Positions 30,650 to 39,767 of a stretch of 64,000 nt of DNA are shown piece after piece. The stretch spans positions 59,073 through 123,072 of the forward strand of contig NZ_JACCDE010000013.1 of the NCBI RefSeq assembly GCF_013415125.1, given 5' to 3'. The stretch's first letter is position 1, and the number at the start of each line of letters is the position of its first letter. The notes below the pieces were generated by a model. It made no database searches, had not been told where the DNA came from, and saw only the letters and a program-made list of their open reading frames with translations. The position numbers and the translations under genes were made by a program. The DNA comes from Vreelandella glaciei (GTDB taxonomy: Bacteria > Pseudomonadota > Gammaproteobacteria > Pseudomonadales > Halomonadaceae).

Positions 30650-31784
30650 GCGCTTGCTGGGCCGCTTCGCGATACGCGCTGACATGCTCGCCCTCTTCCT
30701 GGCAAAACTGAGCGACACCGGCGGCAAGGCCCGGATGGCGAATATAATGCAGCGAGCGCACCCGTTGAGGGGCAAAACCACGCACCAGCTTGTGCTCACC
30801 CTGGGTGCCTGGGTCAAACAGTGTTAAGCCATGCTGCAAACAGTATTCAATCCCCTGGTAGTAGCACGCCTCAAAGTGGAGGCAATCAGCGACTACCTCG
30901 CTTCCCCAATAGCGGCCATATAATGTGCTACTGCCACGAAAATAGAGCGCAGCTGCTACCGGGCGACCTTCACTATGGGCCTGTACCAGCACTAGCGCGT
31001 CCGGCATGGTTTGGCGTAGTTGTTCAAAAAAACCATGGTTTAAATAAGGCGGACGGCCACGCTCATGATAGGTAATCGCATAGCAGCGATAGAAATGCGC
31101 CATATCGACGGGGGTAATCGCTTCGCCTTCCAGGCGTGATACCGTTAAGCCTTGCTCAGCGACTAAGCGCCGCTCGCGCTTGATCATTTTGCGTCGCTTT
31201 GAGGTCAGGCTGGCCAAGAAGCCATCAAAGTCGCCAAAGCCACGATCACGCCACTGAAACTGGACGCCTTCACGGGTGATAAGCTCGGGGCACTGTGCCT
31301 GCCAAGCGGTGACATCTGCTTCATTGGCAAACAGCAAATGCCAACTTGAAAGGGCTTGGCTTGCGCACTGTTCACGCCATGCCTCGGCAAGAAACGCTCG
31401 CACTGCCGTGGCATCGGCATGTTCAGCAATCAGCGTGCGCACGCCGGGTACCGGCGTGAACGGCACCGCGCTAAGCGCTTTAGGGTAATAACGACCACCG
31501 GCGTGTTCTATCGCTTCCGCCCAGCCCCAATCAAACACATACTCACCGTAGGAGTGATGCTTGCGGTACATAGGCATCGCCGCGACTAGCTGCTCGCCTT
31601 GCCATACACTCAGATGACAAGGCTCCCAGCCGGTAGCCACGCTAACCGAGCCACTGGCTTCAAGAGCGTGTAAAAAAGCATGGCGTAAAAAGGGCTGATC
31701 ATTATCGACGAGGGCATCCCACTGGCTTGCCGCGACGGCCCCAATGGTGGGTAGAATAGTGAGCGACAGTGGATCTAACGGCAT
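30633..31784 (-). CDS. FemAB-like/peptidogalycan acyltransferase (GNAT fold, DUF482-type)
   Basis: The 383-residue protein resembles the GNAT-type peptidogalycan biosynthesis family, with LTSKRRKMIKRERR, the tyrosine-rich FYRCYAITYHERGRPPYLN, and the acyl-CoA-like core AAALYFRGSSTLYGRYWG and FDPGTQGEHKLVRGF. Substrate and role are unknown. I chose the ATG at 31784 because GGAAGG precedes it; a longer form would add 17 residues. Its last codons lie in a 12-base tandem repeat array. Confidence 0.85.
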   Translation of the reverse strand: MPLDPLSLTILPTIGAVAASQWDALVDNDQPFLRHAFLHALEASGSVSVATGWEPCHLSVWQGEQLVAAMPMYRKHHSYGEYVFDWGWAEAIEHAGGRYYPKALSAVPFTPVPGVRTLIAEHADATAVRAFLAEAWREQCASQALSSWHLLFANEADVTAWQAQCPELITREGVQFQWRDRGFGDFDGFLASLTSKRRKMIKRERRLVAEQGLTVSRLEGEAITPVDMAHFYRCYAITYHERGRPPYLNHGFFEQLRQTMPDALVLVQAHSEGRPVAAALYFRGSSTLYGRYWGSEVVADCLHFEACYYQGIEYCLQHGLTLFDPGTQGEHKLVRGFAPQRVRSLHYIRHPGLAAGVAQFCQEEGEHVSAYREAAQQALPFKQ

Positions 31785-31858
31785 AGCACCTTCCAGGGAG
31801 TGTGGGGCTAACGCAATATAAATTGTCAGTACCACTTTACACTAACTGACCGCATTAA

Positions 31859-31934
31859 CCGTTTACATTAATCATTGTCGTCAGCCGTTTATACCAACCT
31901 TTGATACCGACATTGATACCCACGCTTATCACTC
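31859..31934. repeat. Degenerate 12-base repeats upstream of the aldehyde dehydrogenase
   Basis: CTTTGATACCGA (31899-31910) and CATTGATACCCA (31911-31922) are tandem 12-base copies. More divergent relatives lie on either side (CCGTTTACATTA, CCGTTTATACCA, CGCTTATCACTC). They occupy the gap between the divergent FemAB-like and aldehyde dehydrogenase genes, where promoters would be. Confidence 0.5.
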
Positions 31935-31963
31935 GCGCCGATAGCGGCGTACAAGGAGAGGCC

Positions 31964-33319
31964 ATGAAGCGCGACCTAACGGGTGACTTTCAAACGCAGC
32001 GTCATGCTGCCGATCAAATGCCCTACCCGACGCTAACGGTGCGGCGTGAACGACTGGCCCGCCTTGCGCGCATGACCAAGCATCACCAGCTAGAGATTAT
32101 TCGTGCGATTCAAACCGATTTTGGTCAGCGCAGCGACGTGGAAATACGCTTAGCCGAGATCAGCGCGATACTTTATGCCATTCGTCACGCAAGGCTCAAT
32201 CTATGGCGCTGGATGCGCCCTTGGGCGGTTAGTATGCCGTGGCGGCTGCTGCCGGCACGGGCTCGCATTGCACCTCAGCCACTGGGCGTTGTCGGCGTGA
32301 TATCTCCCTGGAACTACCCATGGTGTTTGTCGTTAATGCCGGTGGTCGACGCCTTTGCAGCGGGCAATAGGGTGTTGCTCAAACCTAGCCAGCACTCCCC
32401 CGCTACCAGCGCTCTACTGAAGCGATTAGTGCCGCAATACTTTACCCCTGAAGAGTTCAACGTGGTGGAGGGCGATGAGCAGGTCGCGCGTCGCTTTAGT
32501 GGCTTACCATTTGATCACTTGATATTCACTGGCTCTACCGCAGAGGGACGGCAGGTCGCCCAAGCGGCGGCGGCGAATTTAACCCCAACTACGCTGGAAC
32601 TGGGCGGCAAATCGCCTGCTATCGTGGCGGGCGATGCCGACCTGGATCAAGCGGCCGCAGCGATTATTTTCGGCAAAGGCATGAACGGCGGGCAAACCTG
32701 TATTGCCCCAGACTATGTGCTGGTAGAGAGCCGCCATATTACCGGCTTGGTTAAGGCGCTAAGCCATGCCATTCAGCAGCAGCGGCCCGACGACCACGCA
32801 GCCACGTCTCCCATTGATGCAGCTCATCAACAGCGGCAAGAGGCCATGCTACAAGAAGCCCACGATCATGGCTGTAGAATCATTGATCACGGACCGCATG
32901 CGCCTGCACTGATTATCGACCCCCATCAAGGCCTTCAGGTGATGCGTGAAGAAACGTTTAACCGCTGCCTACCGGTGATTGGCGTCAGTGATATATCGGC
33001 AGCTATCAACGTTGTGAACGCCCGCCCCCACCCATTAGCCCTTTACGCGTTTACTCACGATAAAGGTTTACAGCAACAGCTGCTGGAAACCACTCGTTCT
33101 GGGGCACTGGTGTTTAATACGACGCTGTTGCATCACGCAGTGCCGTCTTTACCTTTTGGTGGTGTAGGTGAAAGTGGCATGGGCGCCTATCACGGCCGCC
33201 ACGGCTTTGAGCGATTTAGTCATTTACGTAGTATTTTTTATCAACCAAAACGAACACTTAGCCACATGCTTTATCCGCCTTACCGGCGCTGGCTAATGAA
33301 ACTGATTGGGCTTGGTTAA
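31964..33319 (+). CDS. Aldehyde dehydrogenase, coniferyl aldehyde dehydrogenase-like
   Basis: NAD(P)-dependent oxidation of aldehydes to acids. The 451-residue protein has VVGVISPWNYPWCLSL (cofactor and Asn), IFTGSTAEGRQVA, the general base in TLELGGKSPAIV, and the catalytic Cys in GMNGGQTCIAPDY. The short form with a C-terminal ending in a hydrophobic/basic tail (YPPYRRWLMKLIG) fits the coniferyl-aldehyde subgroup and may associate with membrane. AAGGAG three bases before the ATG at 31964 sets the start. Confidence 0.92.
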   Translation: MKRDLTGDFQTQRHAADQMPYPTLTVRRERLARLARMTKHHQLEIIRAIQTDFGQRSDVEIRLAEISAILYAIRHARLNLWRWMRPWAVSMPWRLLPARARIAPQPLGVVGVISPWNYPWCLSLMPVVDAFAAGNRVLLKPSQHSPATSALLKRLVPQYFTPEEFNVVEGDEQVARRFSGLPFDHLIFTGSTAEGRQVAQAAAANLTPTTLELGGKSPAIVAGDADLDQAAAAIIFGKGMNGGQTCIAPDYVLVESRHITGLVKALSHAIQQQRPDDHAATSPIDAAHQQRQEAMLQEAHDHGCRIIDHGPHAPALIIDPHQGLQVMREETFNRCLPVIGVSDISAAINVVNARPHPLALYAFTHDKGLQQQLLETTRSGALVFNTTLLHHAVPSLPFGGVGESGMGAYHGRHGFERFSHLRSIFYQPKRTLSHMLYPPYRRWLMKLIGLG

Positions 33320-33401
33320 AGCTTACGGGTTAATGTCCGATATTTAGTTATACATTGGCATAAAACCCTTATGGTATGTTTTTTTAATTCTCAACTTTGG
33401 A

Positions 33402-36020
33402 ATGGTCATGCAAGCCACAGAAACACCTGATAACGAAACACAGCGTTTGGCGGCCTTGCATGCTTTACAGGTACTCGATACCCCTCTCGATACGGCTTTT
33501 GAGCGTATGACGCAATTGGCCCGTGACTTGTTTGATGTGCCTATTGCGCTGGTTTCATTAGTCGATCAAGAGCGCCAATGGTTTAAATCGCATCAGGGAC
33601 TTGATACCTGTGAAACCAGCCGTGAAGTCTCTTTCTGCGCCCATGCCATTGCGCTTGATGCGCCACTGGTGATCGAAGATACGCTTCACGACGAGCGTTT
33701 TAGAGATAATCCACTGGTCGGCGACCTGCCACATATCCGTTTTTACGCAGGTTACCCACTACGGCCATTAAATGGCATGCCGGTAGGCACACTGTGCATC
33801 ATTGATCGCCAGCCTCGCGTCTTCAGCGAGCGTGACTTAATGTTACTCGGTAGCTTGGCCGGTCAAGTAGAAGAGCTACTGCACCAGCATAAGCTGCAGG
33901 TGGACCTTACCCATACCGCGCGCCGTTTTGAGGCGCTGTTCAACAAAAGCGCCACCGCCAAGATACGTATTGATCACGCGGGCCTGATTATTGGCATCAA
34001 CCCCTTCGCACTGAACCTTCTCGGTTATGAAGAGAGCGAGCTACTCGGGAAAAATGTCGCTGTACTCACTCCCCCAGACATTAGCTCACAGCACGATTCG
34101 TTTATCGCCCGCTATATTGCCGGTCATGAGCCCAAAGTCATTGGGCGTGGCCGTGAAGTAGAGGCGTTACATAAAGAGGGGGGTTACATACCGGTTCATC
34201 TCGCGATTAATGCCATCCACGATGATCACGGAAAAGTGGTCGAGTTTTTAGGCGTACTCACCGATTTAACCGATGTTTACAACGCCAACCGCAGGATGCG
34301 TAAAGAGCAGAACTTGCTCAAAGTGCTCCACCAGGGCGTTACCGACTATCAAGCATTAATGTCGGGAAAACGCCTATGGACCTTCTTAATGGAGGCGCTT
34401 CGCGACCTTACCGACAGTGACTACGCGCTGATCGGTGAAGTAATGCCCACCACGACCACCAATGCGCTTAAAATCCATGCGATTACCGACCTGTCCTGGA
34501 GTGAAGAGTCCCGCCACCTGATGGAGCGACTGCGTAGCGGCGATATGACCCTCACCAACCCCAAATCGCTGCTTGGCCGCGTGTTTGCGTTTGGCGAAGT
34601 GATTATGACCGATGACGTTTATAGTCACGTCAAACGCGGCGGTTTCCCCCCGGGACACCCACCGCTGCATAATTACCTGGGTGTACCCATATTCAGCGGC
34701 GAGCGACTGATCGGCATGTTTGCCATCGCCAATAGTAAACAGCCGCTCAATCAGGCACTGCTGGATTGGCTGCAGCCGTTTACCGATACCTGTGCTCTGC
34801 TGATCAACCTTTACAGCCAAATGGCAGAGCGCGAAGAGGTCACCAAAGACTTGGCTAACGCCAGAGATCAAGCGGAAATAGCCAATCAGGCTAAAAGCGA
34901 ATTTCTCTCCTCGATGAGCCATGAGTTGCGCACACCGCTCAATGCCATCATTGGGTTTTCTCAGTTGCTAGCCAAAGGACGACGCGACCCACTGACTGAA
35001 AAGCAGCAGCGCCAAGTAACACAAATTGAGAAAAGCGGGCTTCATTTACTGAGTTTAATTAATGAGGTACTCGATCTCGCCAAAATAGAAGCAGGTCATC
35101 TGACGCTGTCCATTGAGGCGATCGTAGTGGCCAACGTGATTGACGATGCTTGCAGTACGCTTGAGGCCAATATTGAAGCGGCGGGTATTACATTACTTCG
35201 CACACCCCACCCTCCCCACTGGCAAGTCAGCGCGGATTACACCCGCACCAAACAAGTGCTGCTTAACCTGCTCTCCAATGCGATTAAATATAATAGTCAT
35301 TACGGCACTATCGAAATCGCAGTAACGCAAGAGAGCGATGAGCTATGTATTAGCGTTACCGATTTGGGAAAAGGGATTGCTGCCGAGCGCCTACATGAGC
35401 TATTTGAACCGTTTAATCGCCTCGATGCCGAGCAGAGCACAACGGAAGGTACGGGTATCGGCTTAGCCATCACCCGCGAACTCATTGGGCGGATGCAAGG
35501 ACGTATCGGTGTGGAAAGCGCGCCAGGAGAAGGATCCACCTTCTGGTTTACGTTACCCATTAACGAACAGAGCCTACCGCAAGAAAACATGCTGCCTAGC
35601 GAAGTCGCAGAGACCGCCAACGAGACTGAGCACATCTTCCAGCTGCTTTATATTGAGGACAATCCAACTAACCAACGGTTGATGGATGACATTATAGAAG
35701 ACTATCCCAATATTGACCTTCAGACGGTGTCCAGTGCAGAACTAGGGCTTGAAATCATGAGTCACTCGCCGCCTGATTTAGTGTTAATGGATATTCATTT
35801 ACCCGGTATGAATGGCTATCAAGCGTTAGCGGAGATGCAGAAAACACCCGCACTTCAGCATATTAATGTGATTGCCCTATCGGCCAACGCTATGGATCGC
35901 GATCTTCGCTATGGTTTAGCCGCCGGGTTTGCTGATTACCTGACGAAACCCATCGATATCGAGAAGCTTAGCCGTACACTTCGCCAGTTTTTACCGGCTG
36001 TGTTAAGGAAGGTGCCATGA
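33402..36020 (+). CDS. Hybrid sensor histidine kinase (GAF-PAS-GAF-HisKA-HATPase-REC)
   Basis: The 872-residue soluble kinase has no membrane segment. In order: GAF (about 20-165, DVPIALVSLVDQERQWFKS), PAS (about 180-290, LLGYEESELLGKNV), a second GAF (about 320-470), HisKA with the phospho-accepting His in SSMSHELRTPLNAII (about 505-570), HATPase (LLSNAIKYN, GTGIGLAITREL, GSTFWFTLP) and a C-terminal receiver (DLVLMDIHLPGMNG). The signal sensed is unknown. Its stop overlaps the next gene by four bases, pairing it with an EAL output protein. An ATG two codons inside (33408) is an alternative start. Confidence 0.93.
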   Translation: MVMQATETPDNETQRLAALHALQVLDTPLDTAFERMTQLARDLFDVPIALVSLVDQERQWFKSHQGLDTCETSREVSFCAHAIALDAPLVIEDTLHDERFRDNPLVGDLPHIRFYAGYPLRPLNGMPVGTLCIIDRQPRVFSERDLMLLGSLAGQVEELLHQHKLQVDLTHTARRFEALFNKSATAKIRIDHAGLIIGINPFALNLLGYEESELLGKNVAVLTPPDISSQHDSFIARYIAGHEPKVIGRGREVEALHKEGGYIPVHLAINAIHDDHGKVVEFLGVLTDLTDVYNANRRMRKEQNLLKVLHQGVTDYQALMSGKRLWTFLMEALRDLTDSDYALIGEVMPTTTTNALKIHAITDLSWSEESRHLMERLRSGDMTLTNPKSLLGRVFAFGEVIMTDDVYSHVKRGGFPPGHPPLHNYLGVPIFSGERLIGMFAIANSKQPLNQALLDWLQPFTDTCALLINLYSQMAEREEVTKDLANARDQAEIANQAKSEFLSSMSHELRTPLNAIIGFSQLLAKGRRDPLTEKQQRQVTQIEKSGLHLLSLINEVLDLAKIEAGHLTLSIEAIVVANVIDDACSTLEANIEAAGITLLRTPHPPHWQVSADYTRTKQVLLNLLSNAIKYNSHYGTIEIAVTQESDELCISVTDLGKGIAAERLHELFEPFNRLDAEQSTTEGTGIGLAITRELIGRMQGRIGVESAPGEGSTFWFTLPINEQSLPQENMLPSEVAETANETEHIFQLLYIEDNPTNQRLMDDIIEDYPNIDLQTVSSAELGLEIMSHSPPDLVLMDIHLPGMNGYQALAEMQKTPALQHINVIALSANAMDRDLRYGLAAGFADYLTKPIDIEKLSRTLRQFLPAVLRKVP

Positions 36021-37783
36021 GCCTTACCGAAAAACATCTGCTAGTTATCGATGACAACACGGTTAATATCGAATTATTGCTCGACCTACTCGACGAGTAT
36101 GGCTTCGAGAATGTTCATGGTATTAATGATCCACGGGAAGTGCTTGGCCACTGTCAGTTGCAGATGCCTGACCTGCTACTGCTGGATATCCGTATGCCCC
36201 ATTTAGATGGCTACGCGGTTATCGAGCAGTTGAGTGCCCACTTTGAAGAGCAGATGCCTCCGATCATTGTGCTCACCGCGCAAATCGATGATGCCACCCG
36301 TCAACGCGCTCTCGCTTTGGGCGTTCGTGATTTTATCACCAAACCCTTTAAGCAGGATGAAGTCCTGCAGCGTATACGCAATACGTTGAATATTGAGCAC
36401 CGCTATCAAATACGCGATAAGCAGGCCGATACGTTAGAACTGACGGTCGCTAAACGCACCCAAGAGCTTGATAGCCAGTCGCGCACTGACTCGATTACCC
36501 AATTACCTAATCGCCGCGGATTAAGCCAGGCATTGCAAGCGGCGGCCCTTCAAGCCTCCGGCACAGGGCTATTGTTTATTGCGCTCGATAAATTAGATGA
36601 TGTGGTGCGCCTGCACGGCTATCAGGTCGCCGACCAATTGCTGCGTCACATTAGCCAGCAGCTGCGACAACAGCTTAGCGCTGATTGCCTGCTCGGCTTA
36701 TGGGGCGGCAGCGAACTCCTGGTTATCACACCAACGGCAGATTCAGCCAAGCTGACGCAACTGGCTGAACAGCTGTTGCACTGCTTTGAGCAAGATCAGG
36801 CGTTGGATGAGCTGCTGCTTCCCCTTAGCGCACGTATCGGGATTAGCGGTGAAACGGGCCATTTTGAGACTGAGCGCTTGGTGCATATGGCTGCCTTAGC
36901 GTTGCCGCCCCAAGGGTCGCTACGCGTCCAATGTTATACGCCAGCGATTGAGGAGAAGCAGCGCCATCGGCTACATATTCAACAGGCGATACGCGGCGCC
37001 ACCGAGCGAGGTGAAATGTCGCTCGCTTTCCAGCCCAAGCTATCGCTGGCTGACCACAAGATTCTAGGCGCGGAAGCGCTGCTGCGTTGGCAGCACCCGG
37101 AGTTCGGGCTTATCTCCCCTGGTGAGTTTATTCCACTGGCAGAAGCCAGCGGTGATATTCTTGCCATCGGTGACTGGGTGCTCAATGAGGCGATGCGCTA
37201 CATCAACCTTTGGCGGGCGCAAGGGCTGCTCAATGATGACTTCCATATTGCCGTCAACGTGGCCGCCCGCCAGCTAACGCGTAAAGACTTTGCCCAACAG
37301 CTACTGGCGCGGCTTGAAGAGCAGCAGATTCCCCAACGCTTCTTTGCCCTGGAAGTGACAGAATCCGGGTTGATGAGCGATATGGACCACGCTCGCCAAC
37401 AGCTCGCACAACTGGCCCAAATGAATATCGCTGTCGCTATTGATGATTTTGGTACGGGCCAATCGTCACTGGCGTATATTAAAACGCTGCCCTTCTCGAC
37501 ACTCAAAATCGATCGCGCCTTTGTGATGGATCTGGAAACCAGCGCCATTGATCGCCAACTGGCGCAAACGATAGCCCAGCTTGCGCATAGTGTAGGCTGC
37601 GATGTGGTGGCAGAAGGCATCGAAAATTCCGCCCAAGCGGCGTATTTAAGCTCAATTGGCTGTGAGGCTGCACAAGGTTACTTTTACGCTCGCCCGTTGC
37701 CTGCTGAGGCCTTTGTGACCTGGTGCAGCGAATGGCAGCCGCTTCTTTCTACTTCTCCTAGGGAGGCCATTAATGGCTCATGA
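36017..37783 (+). CDS. Response regulator with degenerate GGDEF and intact EAL domain
   Basis: Likely c-di-GMP phosphodiesterase controlled by the kinase upstream. The 588-residue protein has a receiver (phospho-Asp in [14 protein letters not shown], Lys in FITKPFK), a short coiled-coil linker, a GGDEF-like domain (about 150-300) whose active site reads WGGSELLV, hence probably not a cyclase, and an EAL domain with [40 protein letters not shown], and LKIDRAFV, all catalytic segments in place. It overlaps both the kinase (4 bases) and hexR (11 bases). Confidence 0.93.
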   Translation: MSLTEKHLLVIDDNTVNIELLLDLLDEYGFENVHGINDPREVLGHCQLQMPDLLLLDIRMPHLDGYAVIEQLSAHFEEQMPPIIVLTAQIDDATRQRALALGVRDFITKPFKQDEVLQRIRNTLNIEHRYQIRDKQADTLELTVAKRTQELDSQSRTDSITQLPNRRGLSQALQAAALQASGTGLLFIALDKLDDVVRLHGYQVADQLLRHISQQLRQQLSADCLLGLWGGSELLVITPTADSAKLTQLAEQLLHCFEQDQALDELLLPLSARIGISGETGHFETERLVHMAALALPPQGSLRVQCYTPAIEEKQRHRLHIQQAIRGATERGEMSLAFQPKLSLADHKILGAEALLRWQHPEFGLISPGEFIPLAEASGDILAIGDWVLNEAMRYINLWRAQGLLNDDFHIAVNVAARQLTRKDFAQQLLARLEEQQIPQRFFALEVTESGLMSDMDHARQQLAQLAQMNIAVAIDDFGTGQSSLAYIKTLPFSTLKIDRAFVMDLETSAIDRQLAQTIAQLAHSVGCDVVAEGIENSAQAAYLSSIGCEAAQGYFYARPLPAEAFVTWCSEWQPLLSTSPREAINGS

Positions 37784-38636
37784 CTTACTTGACCGCTTAC
37801 GCGAACGTTTAGAAGAACTCAACCGCTCGGAGCGTAAAGTCGCCAATGTAATTCTTGAAGACCCCACGGTCGCCACGAGTCTTAGCATTGCCAGTCTGGC
37901 TCAAGCAGCCAGCGTTAGTGAGCCCACAGTTAATCGTTTTTGTCGCAACTTCGGTGCCAAAGGCTATCCCGATTTCAAGATAAAGCTAGCCCAAAGCCTG
38001 GCGGGTGGCACGCCCTATGTTACCCGCGCCGTGGAGCCTGGCGACACCACCACCCAGTACACCCAAAAAATCTTTGGCGCCACTATTGCTGCACTTGATG
38101 AGGCTCAGCGAGAAATCGATATGGCTGCCATCGAGCGCATGGTCGACTACCTCACCCAGGCAAAACAGATCCATATTTTTGGCTTGGGCGCATCCGGTGC
38201 GGTGGCCCAGGATGCCCAACACAAGTTCTTCCGCTTCAACCTGCCGGTGATGGCCTACATCGATGTGCTGATGCAGCGCATGGTTGCCGCCGCCTGCCAT
38301 ACCGGTGATGTGGTAGTGATTATTTCGTACACCGGCCGTACCCGGGAACTGGTGGATATTGCCCGCCTGGCGAGAGATGCCGGAGCCGTGGTGCTGGGCA
38401 TTACCGCGCCCAATTCGCCGTTAGCACATGAGTGTACTGCCACGCTTGAAGTGGCAACGCCCGAAGACACCGACCACTACATGCCGATGACCTCGCGGGT
38501 GATCCAATTGACGCTGATTGATGCGCTAGCCACCGGGGTGACCCTGAGGCGTGGTGAAGACTTCTTACCCCATCTCAAGAAAATCAAAGACAGCCTACGC
38601 GACACCCGCTTTCCGGTGGAAAAGCCTGGCAAGTGA
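37773..38636 (+). CDS. hexR: HexR-type transcriptional regulator (RpiR family)
   Basis: Regulator of central carbon metabolism that in pseudomonads and other gammaproteobacteria responds to KDPG and represses zwf/edd/eda-type genes. The 287-residue protein has an N-terminal RpiR helix-turn-helix ([31 protein letters not shown]) and a SIS sugar-phosphate domain ([32 protein letters not shown]). The start lies inside the end of the EAL gene and has AGGGAGG upstream. It is not beside zwf here. Confidence 0.9.
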   Translation: MAHDLLDRLRERLEELNRSERKVANVILEDPTVATSLSIASLAQAASVSEPTVNRFCRNFGAKGYPDFKIKLAQSLAGGTPYVTRAVEPGDTTTQYTQKIFGATIAALDEAQREIDMAAIERMVDYLTQAKQIHIFGLGASGAVAQDAQHKFFRFNLPVMAYIDVLMQRMVAAACHTGDVVVIISYTGRTRELVDIARLARDAGAVVLGITAPNSPLAHECTATLEVATPEDTDHYMPMTSRVIQLTLIDALATGVTLRRGEDFLPHLKKIKDSLRDTRFPVEKPGK

Positions 38637-38647
38637 ATGGTGAGTGT

Positions 38648-39007
38648 TTACTCACTGACGGCGGCAGTGACGGTAATTTCCACTTTCAGTTCATCGGCTG
38701 GCAGCGGTGCGCATACGCAGGTGCGCGCCGGGGCGTAGCCTTCCGGCACCCAGGCGTCCCATACTTCGTTCATGGCAGCAACGTCGCTGCCGTCTTTTAG
38801 ATAAACCGTCGCGCTAAGCAACTGTTCACGGCTTGAACCTATCTCTTTCAGTAGCGCATCCACCCGTGCCAGCATGCTTTCCGTTTGAGCGGCAATATCG
38901 CCATTACGGGCCTCTGGGCCAGCGACTTGGCCACATAGATAAGCCACACCCTGATGAATAACCGCACGGCTCATACGGGATTTTGTATCGTGGCGCTGAA
39001 TCTTCAT
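38648..39007 (-). CDS. RidA/YjgF-family enamine/imine deaminase-like protein
   Basis: The 119-residue protein of the YjgF/YER057c/UK114 superfamily has [29 protein letters not shown], and [18 protein letters not shown], the last corresponding to the family Arg-x-x-x-x signature. Archetypal members deaminate reactive enamines from PLP enzymes. AGGAG nine bases upstream selects the ATG at 39007. Confidence 0.88.
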   Translation of the reverse strand: MKIQRHDTKSRMSRAVIHQGVAYLCGQVAGPEARNGDIAAQTESMLARVDALLKEIGSSREQLLSATVYLKDGSDVAAMNEVWDAWVPEGYAPARTCVCAPLPADELKVEITVTAAVSE

Positions 39008-39087
39008 GGTCAAAAACTCCTAATAATTTTAAAAAAGCAGTCTAAACCGCTGGCTTAACGTTGACGATGCCAAAGGTATTTAGATCA

Positions 39088-39573
39088 TCACATCCGATCA
39101 GTGGGCACCGGACGATGTTCAAAGACACGGCGCAGGACAAAGCTCGTGTGCGCCCCCGTCACCCCCTCAATCCGGTTGATCACGTGCAGGAGCAGGTGCT
39201 GGTAGTCATCCATATCACGCACCAGAATTTTGAGTTGAAAATCCGCCGCTTGGCCAGTGATGATCAAACACTCGATGACATTGGGTATTTCCCGTATATG
39301 GCGCTCGAAATTATCAAAGCGTTCCGGCGTATGCTGATCCATGGAAATATGCAGTAGCGCCATCAGTTGATAGCCGAGTTGACGGGAATCGACTTCTGCA
39401 CGGTAGTGCAGAATCAAGCCATGCTCCTCCAAGGCTCTCACCCGACGCAAACAAGGCGAAGGAGAAAGCCCGATACGGTCAGCTAACTCCTGATTACTGA
39501 TCCGTCCTTCCTGCTGCACGATATCCAGTATATGACGATCAAAACGATCCAACACCAGTGGCGACACGGACAT
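39088..39573 (-). CDS. Lrp/AsnC family transcriptional regulator
   Basis: The 161-residue protein has an N-terminal winged helix-turn-helix (LDIVQQEGRISNQELADRIG, LSPSPCLRRVRALEE) and a C-terminal RAM ligand domain (IITGQAADFQLKILVRDMDDYQ). It is divergent from leuA, and a perfect inverted repeat lies just upstream of its start. The pattern fits a local amino-acid-responsive regulator, perhaps acting on leuA or on itself; the target is inferred. Confidence 0.92.
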   Translation of the reverse strand: MSVSPLVLDRFDRHILDIVQQEGRISNQELADRIGLSPSPCLRRVRALEEHGLILHYRAEVDSRQLGYQLMALLHISMDQHTPERFDNFERHIREIPNVIECLIITGQAADFQLKILVRDMDDYQHLLLHVINRIEGVTGAHTSFVLRRVFEHRPVPTDRM

Positions 39574-39589
39574 AAATAGCAGCTCCTAC

Positions 39590-39619
39590 CATAAAATTAA
39601 ATAATAGCGATATTTTATG
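39590..39619. promoter_or_regulatory. Candidate Lrp-type operator between lrp-like gene and leuA
   Basis: CATAAAAT (39590-39597) and ATTTTATG (39612-39619) form a perfect 8-base inverted repeat with a 14-base AT-rich spacer. It lies 17 bases upstream of the Lrp-family start and about 150 bases upstream of leuA. AT-rich symmetric sites of this kind are typical for the family. Confidence 0.45.
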
Positions 39620-39767
39620 CTAATTATGCGCCTTTCGGACCTATTTTCGCAAGAACCTAGCGCGGCAAACCGCATACACTGGATAGGCTGTCAAAAGCAG
39701 CCAACGAAGTAGTGCGGTCGCCACAAGCAGCCGATTCAATCAACCAGCTACGCTTAGGAAATCCACC

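Noticed and set aside
31901..31963. Earlier start for the aldehyde dehydrogenase (ATG at 31901)
   Set aside because: The extra residues merely translate 12-base repeats (IPTLIPTLIT), whereas AAGGAG stands just before the ATG at 31964.
39600..39767. Leucine leader peptide or attenuator for leuA
   Set aside because: No short open frame with a run of Leu codons followed by alternative hairpins is visible upstream of leuA.
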